Origin: Saprospiraceae bacterium
GTDB lineage: Bacteria; Bacteroidota; Bacteroidia; Chitinophagales; Saprospiraceae
Direction of reading: 5' to 3'
NCBI GenBank assembly: GCA_016715985.1
Contig: JADJXD010000001.1
Span: 992,001 to 1,056,000, forward strand
Length of the DNA: 64,000 nucleotides
Shown one piece after another: positions 24,611 to 34,100 of this stretch. Both the position numbers and the translations under genes were made by a program. How positions within the stretch are numbered: position 1 is the first letter of the stretch; each line of letters begins with the position of its first letter. The notes under the pieces are model-generated. The model was not told where the DNA came from, made no database searches, and worked only from the letters and a program-made list of their open reading frames with translations.

Positions 24611-24885
24611 GAGTAATCGGAGAATATGACAAAGACCATATCAAAGTGACAGTATTTCAGATGAATGGAAAAATATCCATCAAATTCGAACACAATCTCC
24701 TGGAACAGACCTATAAATTTCGGGATGGCAGTGGTATCAACACTTTGGAAGATGCCAAAAATTTTACTACAAATAGTTTTATCCAGACAGTAGATGCTAT
24801 TTTCATTCACATGGGTCAATCGAGAATGTCCAATTTACAGCTGATGAATGAAATAAATAACGAACATTTTCCGGAAATTTTGTAG
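24607..24885 (+). CDS. Conserved small protein, coupled to DUF2520 gene
   Basis: 92 residues, soluble, mixed alpha/beta (RVIGEYDKDHIKVTVFQMNG, SIKFEHNLLEQTYKF; quoted in parts). The ATGA overlap with the DUF2520 gene points to translational coupling. I do not recognise a named family. It is probably co-expressed with the upstream enzyme. Confidence 0.65.
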   Translation: MRVIGEYDKDHIKVTVFQMNGKISIKFEHNLLEQTYKFRDGSGINTLEDAKNFTTNSFIQTVDAIFIHMGQSRMSNLQLMNEINNEHFPEIL

Positions 24886-25079
24886 ATGGTTGATTGTTAA
24901 GGAGGCTGATAGTTTAAGAGTGGATAGCACAAGTTACTAACCTTGCGCCAGCGAAGGGTTGATGGTTGATAAGGTTGATAGGGTTTATGGTTGATAACTA
25001 CGCAAACCTACGAACTATAAGCTACGAACTACGTGCTAACAATCAATATCTATAATCCAAAAAAAAACTCCAATACAAA

Positions 25080-25111
25080 AAAAGGGGCACTACTTATGTA
25101 ATACCCCTTTT
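25080..25111 (-). terminator. Terminator of the giant adhesin gene
   Basis: AAAAGGGG (about 25080-25087) and CCCCTTTT (25104-25111) form an 8-bp stem around a 16-nt loop. The arm sequences provide T-runs in both directions. It lies 25 nt past the minus-strand stop. Confidence 0.6.
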
Positions 25112-25135
25112 ATATTTATATGTTTAGGTTAGAAC

Positions 25136-28100
25136 TTATCTGATGTTCAACATCTTCATTGTTCTTACCTGATCTTTGAACTGCAGATCGTACAGTAATA
25201 GTCCGGCGACCGGAATTTCCTGATTGATCAGTTGGAAAGATTGATTTCCTTTGTCAAATAATGCTTTCTTCTCTAAGATCAGTTTACCCGTAAGGTCTCT
25301 CAGTTTTAATGTAACTTCAGCACTCACAGGTAAATAGAAATGAATATTGGTTTGATTATTCCACGGGTTTGGAGTATTGCCTATCAATGTGAATACACCT
25401 TCTTCTGCAGATTCTGTCATCCATTGTATTCCGTTTTGGCGAACTTCCAATTGGCTATCATACCATTCAGGAGCCAACATACTTTCATTTACCTGCATTA
25501 TATCAGAAATTCTTTGACCACTGTTGGCATCCATGGAAATGTGGAAGAGTATTTCATCTCTTTCGACTTTGACAGCATTAACATTATGCCATGAGATAAA
25601 CAAATATCCGTTTGACACCTGATAATGAATTTCATTCACATCCAGCTTCTCACCGGAAATTTTCACATTCTGAGCGTCCTTTACATTTAATGCAATCTGG
25701 AATCCCGTAATCTCTGCATGGTCTGTCGCTGTGACCGGTATAATGTTTTTACCCTTTACAACTTTCTCATCCAGTACACCAAATAAAGGTAATTTACCAC
25801 TTCTGGACTCTGTATTCTCCGATCTCAGATCACCTGTATAGCTTCCGTTAACATCACCGATTTTGACACCCACAAAATCTACCTTCATAGGAGCAAGTAA
25901 GTGATTAATATGGTATTGTTCAGAAAACTGTGACATAAAAGGATCTTGCGGATGCGGAAATGAATACATTTTATCAACCATTCTCCAACTTGTATTTTCA
26001 GGAAAATTGTCATAAATACCCAAAATAAGTTTTCTTAGTTGGACAATGTCCGCTGCTGAAATCTTACTATCATCATTGATATCTGCGGCTATCATTTTAA
26101 ACGGAGAATTCAGTTTGTCAAATCCGAGTATATGACGCTGTATCATGATAAGATCCAAAGTAGAGACTCCTTCCAGCGGATGATCATTTTTGTATGGTAT
26201 TATATCATAAGTTCCACCTGTCTCCATCTCTCCAAAGTCATAACTACCCGATTCGTTACTAGATGATGCCGGCATTCCGCTACCATCTAAATTTACCAGC
26301 ACATTATGTACGGGAATAGAAGCTTCAGTTTGAATATTTCCACTTAAGGTTACACGATTTCCAAACCCACAGAAATCATTAGGGTCCGTAATGGTTAATA
26401 AATCCTGACAAGAGTCATATAACATTCCGTTGTAGAAAATATACGCCTTATAGATGGTATCACCCAGATTAATCAGCAGACTTTCGCATCCGTAAACTCT
26501 GATGGTATCTGAAGGATCTGTTTTACTGTATGAGGTGGTAAGAATACCATCCCCGCATGGATAAAACAAAAACAAACTATCTGAATGTACTCTTACAGTC
26601 AGATCATCCGTTATTTCTACCACTCCTTTTGTGCACACTTGCTTATAACCCACTACCAAATGATAAATAAAAGAATCCACATTTCCGCAAGGGTCCGTTG
26701 CAGTAAGAACGATATCATAAATACCTCCCGGGTAGTCACCGCTGATATCAAGACTATTGTTGTCTAATGCGTGTGGAGAATTGTTTGTAACAACCAGATT
26801 GTCAAAACAACTGAAAGCCGAAAATAAATTACCTCCAAATTCAATATTACAATCATCAATATATTCAAAAATAATCAGTGTATCTAAAGGCCCTGTAATC
26901 ACAGGAGTATTAATTTCTACAGTAATGGTCTGCATATGTGTAAAGATACCATTGTTTGTACCCGGAGCCAATTGACATGAATCAATGACGGTCCATGTTC
27001 TGACAAAATTGGGCACACACACTACTCCACCCGTAGGAGCACTATCTGTAAATGCTACGGAAATGGACGCACAATCCGCATTGGATGTATTTATTACCGG
27101 ACTTCCCGTCACTGCCGGAGTAGCCGGACCACAATTTGAAATAGTGATATCAGCAGGGAAAGTAATATTGGCCCCTGTGATCGGATTGGACGCAATAATT
27201 GTTATCAACTGTACGCACTGATCTGTATTCCCGGTAACATCAGTGGCAGTAAACGTCCTGGTTATAGTACCTACATCACAAGTATTCAGATTGAAAATAG
27301 GTAATTCAGAAACCAACAATCCCGCAGGACAATTGTCTGATACTGTCGCAGTTCCAAAAACTGCCAATCCTGAATCAGCATCATAATCCAAACAATTTAT
27401 AGTCACATTGGCGGGACATATCAGCACTGGTTGAATGGTGTCCAAGACAGTAACTGTTGCGGTACAGCTTAATGAATTTCCGGTGATAGTATTAGTAACC
27501 ACCAAAGTTACAATCCTGTCACCAACTGCTGCATCATTACAGAAGAACACATTCGGTGTTACAGAGAATGTAATCGCATTACCGCAGTTTCCACTTCCAA
27601 TACTAATATCCTGAGGACTGATTCCTGCCTGACCCAATTGATTCAGGTAGATAGTAATATCTTGTGTTTCACATATCAGTTCAGCGGAGTTAACTGTAAC
27701 GGTAGCCGAAGCTGTACCGGTACATCCATTTGAATCTGTTGCGGTTACTGTATAAGTTGTGGTTACTATCGGACTCACTGTAATCGCAGGTGTATTGGCA
27801 CCATTACTCCAGATATAAGAAACGCCACCTGTTGCTGTTAGTGTTGTGGACTCTCCTTCACATATTTCAAGATTTCCTGAAATGATTGGTGTCGGCGGAG
27901 TAAAAATACTGACTGTCCTGGTTGCAGTTGCTGTACAGCCATTTGCATTGGTTACAGTTACCGTGTATGTAGTTTGTACATTTGGACTTACAATGATCGA
28001 AGCAGTAGTCTGACCGGTATTCCAGAGGTAACCTGTACCACCAGACGCTGTCAATGTTGTAGAACCACCCGGACATATCTGATTTATTCCGGTAATAACA

Positions 28101-31100
28101 GCCGTTGGACGTGTATTGACCGTAACAGTTCTTGTTCCCGTTGCAGTACAGCCATTTGAATCTGTTGCTGTTACTGTAAATGTCGTTGTAACAACCGGAC
28201 TAACATTTATAGATGTTGTAGTTGCTCCGGTACTCCACAAATAAGATACTCCACCCGAAGCTGTCAATGTTGTTGATTCTCCGATACATATAATATTATT
28301 CCCGGTAACATTTACTACCGGCAGCGGATTCACAGTAACTGTTGCAGAAGCAGTTGCAGTACAATTTGCAGTTCCGGTTGCTGTCACTGTAAAAGTAGTT
28401 GTTGTAAGTGGTGTCACTGTAACAGATGCAGTTGTAGCTCCATTTGACCAAATGTAACTGTTTGCTCCTGAAGCCGTAAGTGTAGTTGAAGTACCTGCAC
28501 AAACCGTCAGGTTTCCTGTTATCACTACTACCGGTGCGTTAACTATTGTAACAGTTCTGGAAGCTGTTGCGGTACAACCATTTATATCTGTTACAGTTAC
28601 TGTATATAAAGTTGTAACTGCCGGACTAACTACAATAGATGTTGAAGTTGCACCTGTATTCCACAGATAGCTTACTCCCCCACTCGCTATCAGGGTGGTT
28701 GATACGCCCAAACAAAGGGTATTATTGCCCGTAATAGCAGCCTGTGGTAACGGATTTACAGTAACTGTTCTTGCAGCCGTATTGGTACAACCGCTTATAT
28801 CAGTTGCAGTAACAGTATAAGTTGTGGTTGTCTGTGGTGACACGGTTATAGATGCCGTATTTGCACCGTTATTCCATGCATAAGTGGACGCACCTGATGC
28901 TGTGAGAGTTGTAGAAGCACCTATACAAATGCTATTATTTCCGGTAATAATCAGGTTCGGCAAATTATTTACGGTTACTGTTCTGGTTGCTGTATTGGTA
29001 CAATTATTAGCTCCGGTTACAGTTACAGTATAGGTGGTTGTAACCAAAGGAGAAACTATGACAGATGCACCACTTTGGCCTGTGGACCATGCGTAAGTAC
29101 CACCTCCTGAAGCTGTAAGAGTCGTCGATGTCCCCAAGCAGATATTATTGGTACCTGTTATGGCAGCCTGTGGCAATGGCAATACTGTAACAATTCTTGA
29201 AGAAGAAGCTGTACATCCATTCACATCAGTAGCTGTGACTGTATAAGTTGTTGTTACTGGAGGGGATACGATTATGCTTGCAGTATTCTGTCCTGTATTC
29301 CATAAGTAAGTTGATCCGCCTGAAGCTGTCAGTGTTGTAGATTGACCTAAACAAATATTGTTATTGCCTACCACATTAACTATCGGGTTTGTACTTACAG
29401 ATACCAATCTTGAGACTACTGCAGTACATCCGTTAGCTGCTGTAGCAGTTACGGTATAAGTAGTACTTACAGCCGGGCTCACAGAGATACTGGCTGTAAT
29501 CTGTCCCGTACTCCACACATAACTTACAGCACCTGTTGCAACTAATGTAGTGGAAGTACCATTACAAATATTATTACCTGAGATAGTAACCACCGGCGAC
29601 TGCAAAACATTGACTGTATGCTGTGCAGAAGCAGTACAACCTTCTTCGCTGGTTACAGTAACCGTGTATATCGTGTTGACTTGCGGACTGACAATAATTG
29701 AAGTGGTGGTTGCACCTGTATTCCATTCGTAAGTTCCCCCTCCCGATGCAGTCAACGTAACATTAGCATTGCTGCACACTATATTTGCACCTGTAATCGC
29801 AGCGTCAGGCGCCAAAATATCACAGATATTGGCACACACATCAGAATCATTATTATCCTGAACATCCACTACAAAAGTAACAAAATCCGTATTTCCATTA
29901 CTATCAGTTACCCAGAAAGTATCGACAGGAAATATTCCTACATCAAAACAATCATAACATCTGATCGTATCATTTACGTCCGCAGAAAAACTAAATCTTA
30001 ATGGCAACCCACATGGATGACTACTACTTGCATCTAATGATGAAGCGTGAATACATGCTTTCTCAATATCCGGAATACCATCACCATCTGCATCCCATGG
30101 ATTGATAGCCACTGCTATACTTTGTAAAGCGACAGCACTTGGACCATCACAATTTGAAACGGTAAAAAACTGATCTTTTACTACAATATTTCCACATGCA
30201 TCTTCAAAGACCCATTGAATTTTGTGTGTGCCTACTTTTATAACCGTATTCAAATTTGCAGTATTTCCTAATCCTGAATTAGAAAATGAAATCTCCGTAG
30301 TGTTATCAATATAAACATTATATCTCCATCTTAGCTGATCATCAGAAGTACAAACATCTCGTCCGATTGCAAATAAAGATACAGCACCTTCAATACAGTT
30401 GCCCGGAGCAGTACAGAAAGATGTATCTACTATGTTGTTTACAAAAAACGGTGGAATCGTATTTTTAACAGCTATAATCTGTTGGAAAGTATAAGGAATA
30501 TAATCCGGATCTCCATCCATTGCACACCAGTCAATTACAGTCCAGGTACGAACTATTTTATAACAGGCACCTGAAACAATTGTAAATATCTGATCACTAA
30601 ATGTGGAAGATGCCATGTCACAAACACCTTCTCTTAGTTCCGGATATCCTTTCAGACCTTCCAGATTTTTTGGATCCAAATCATCTTTTGAACAGGTATC
30701 CGTCACATCAAAATTGATAGATTTAGTTACATCTGTTTCCGGATCAAAAGCATCTGTGGCTAAAATTGTAATTCTTTGTTTACACGTAGCACTACCCAGA
30801 TTATCAGATGCAACAAATGTTCTTTCAATATATCCGACTCTGCATGCATTTACGATTGCTAAAGCAGGTAATTCAGAAACATCGGCTCCACAAGCATCTA
30901 TCGCAGTAGCGATGCCATATTCTGTCAGATCATTCAGATCATAAACTTCGTCGCAGAAAATAGTAACGTGTGCAGGACATGTAATCTGAGGTGGAAATTT
31001 ATCCTGAACTTCCACATTAACCATACATGAATTGCTGTTTCCGGATGTATCCCAAACTCTCAATGCAACCATTATTGTCTGTCCGGCATCATCACAATCA

Positions 31101-34100
31101 AAATCAATACTTTTCTTAAACAAACTATCCGGAAGAAGAGTCAAGTCATCCATACGGGCTATTCTCATACTATCTATGCCACATACGTCATAACTACCAT
31201 CATTTAGATGATGTGGGAACATATAAGCCTGACCCAATGAATTTAATGCAGCTACTGTCAGACCTTTACAGATTACAACCGGAGGTGTTTTATCCACAAC
31301 TGTAACATTAAAGGTAATAAATGAAGAGTTTCTGCATTCATCATACGCTCTGTAGGTTATTGTATGTACACCAACAGGTAATTCTACCAGTACTCCATTC
31401 TGATTCTCTAATATTCCTCCGGGAAAGGTTATATCCATTTTCAGGACACCTTCACATTCATCAGTCACAGTTGTTGCAGGTAACTGAACTTTTGCATAAC
31501 AATTATGGAGAGACGCTGACACAGTAATATCCGGCACTGCCGCTATCACAGGAGCAAGATTATCTGTAATTTCAATCATTTGTGTATATTGAACAAATGC
31601 TCCTGATGAACACCATTGTTCAAAAACCAACCAATTTCTCATTATTTTTCTGACACAATTTATTTTACCCAAATCGATATCAGAATAACCTGCGTAAACA
31701 TTACATAAATCGCTGAAAACAGGATATAATGCTTCATTAGCTAAATATGGAACCCCGGTAACACTGACATTAGGCCCTCCAAACTCATCTTTTTCAAACG
31801 CATCACAGACTAAAACTGTACCATTTACCATGTTTACATCCGCCGGCCATGCGATAAGATCAAAGTCCGGCCTTTCTACTGATATTCTCATTGAACATAA
31901 AGCAGAAAGATTTCCGAATCTGTCAGTAGCCTGATAAACTCTGTCAATATATTTTACATAATCCGTATCTACAGAACTCTGGCAGTCAGGCAATGTGATA
32001 GTTTCATTAATAATTCTATTGGTTACATGACCTCCACAATTATCAGTTTCAAACGGACCATTGTATTGATTCACTTTGTAGCATGGTAATGATATATCCT
32101 GACATAAAGAAACCGGTGCAATTTTATCTTCTACTGTGATGGTTGACCAACATGAATTACCACCACAACCTTCGATTAATTTTGCCATAACTTTTGTGCC
32201 TACGTGTTCAACAGTCAATCTCGCATCCGGAATCGCTTTCCCATGTTTATCTGTCAGCATCACTGTGTAAGGTGACCCTGAACCAAATGAACCAGCAACC
32301 AACATCGCCGGAGTTACTACCAATTCACAATTTCCATCCAACGAAACATTAAAATCACCAATACATGCTATGGACTGATTATCTGCTTCTCCAACTGCTA
32401 CATTAGCTATGCCCGGAGAATAACATTGATCGTCCACATTTACCTGAACAACTAATGTATGATTACCTGAACCGAAATCATTCCAGTTGATTGTCACACT
32501 GTTCTGATTTCCTCCTACTGGTAATCCATTAACTCCCCAGCTGTAAAAAGCGCCTGCTATGGCAGGTATTGAATAAGTAGCTGTTCCCCCAGAACACAAA
32601 GATCTTGATCCTGTTATTGAGAGATCATTATATATACAGCCATTGACAACTACCACATCTTCCAGATCACCAAATGAACTTCTGAATCGGATGGAATATC
32701 CTATACCTTCTATATGTCTTCCGACAATTGTATAGGTACTGACACCCGGCATTAAAATTGCCTTCGTTAAAATATAACCAGCAGTATATGTTACAGGCTG
32801 TGAAGGTGGATTCGGGCTGCTGTCAAGATAAAAACCTACAACCTGTTCAATATACCAATCATCATCATCACAACCTGTGATCACGATTTCAGTTTCGCAT
32901 TGACCATTATTGCTATTGGTTGCATTATTAAGGCAAATTGTCGAAATCTCAATGTCTCCAATCACCAAATCAGCAACATCATAATCATCTTCTGTACCTC
33001 CCTTCTCATCATCTGTATTATAGTCGTTATCCCTGATATTGTCTGGTGTCGAGTCTATGTCTAATTCAGAAATATCTCTTTCATTAAAATCGAAAATTTC
33101 CACTACTTCCGCCGCATTTACCAACAATGCAGGTGTCGCATTCTCTGCAACGATAAATGTGATAGTCTCTCTGATTGTCTCTCCTGACTTAAATCCATCA
33201 ACAAAAGTCAATACCTTTTCTGCATCTTTCCCGACCATTTTCCAGCTACTATCTTCTAATATCAGACTTTCAGGTATATAATCAATCAGTTTCATTTTTG
33301 AAATAGTGATGGAACCTTCATTCGTAACATCCAGATTAAAGGTAACGCTTTGTCCTGCTTTAACTCTTCTGTTGACCACTGACTTTACCAATGATACATC
33401 CACACTTTCAATCTGAATTAAGACAGGATCATGATCATCTTCGTCAATTAATCCATGGTCTGAAATCATATTATCCGTCTTGGTATTTACGTCACCTCCC
33501 TCATCATTGACATCATTGTCATCCGGATATGAGTCAAAGTCAATATCTTTTATACCACCTACACCTGTTGAAGAACTGATTTCCGCATAATTGATAATTT
33601 GAGAAACTTCCACATCATTTTTGATAGTAAAAGTAATCATGTGAACATTATGTTCTCCTGGCAAAAGTGGTTTGCTTTCAGTATATCTGATCGTTTTCAG
33701 ATCAGCACTGATTTCCCAGCCCGGATTCAATAAAGGATTAAAGTCTAATTCCGGATTCAGATAATTTATTACTTCATAAGACTCAGCAGTAATATTTCCC
33801 TGATTATAAACTGTGGTGTTTATTTTTACATCTTTACCCGCGACATAAAAATCTTCAACATTCAATTTATGCATCAGAGCGAGATCAAAAACGGGCATTG
33901 TAAAATCTGAAAATCCATCTTCTTTCGTACTCAGGCAAAAATCAATATCTGCTATTGTGTTATCATTTCTGTCCGTTATTTCTGAAATATAAACTTTATG
34001 TGTGAATGAAAAATTAGGAGCTGTCTTATCAGCTTTTAGATTAATGAGCACTGATTTTGTACTGCCTCCATTAAAAGGACCATTTACATTAACATACAAA

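Noticed and set aside
24895..25030. GGTTGAT-rich stretch as a regulatory repeat
   Set aside because: Low-complexity, irregular spacing, no conserved unit; no support for function.
27680..29810. CRISPR array or short tandem repeats
   Set aside because: The repeats are 213 bp, in frame, and encode protein modules inside a long gene.
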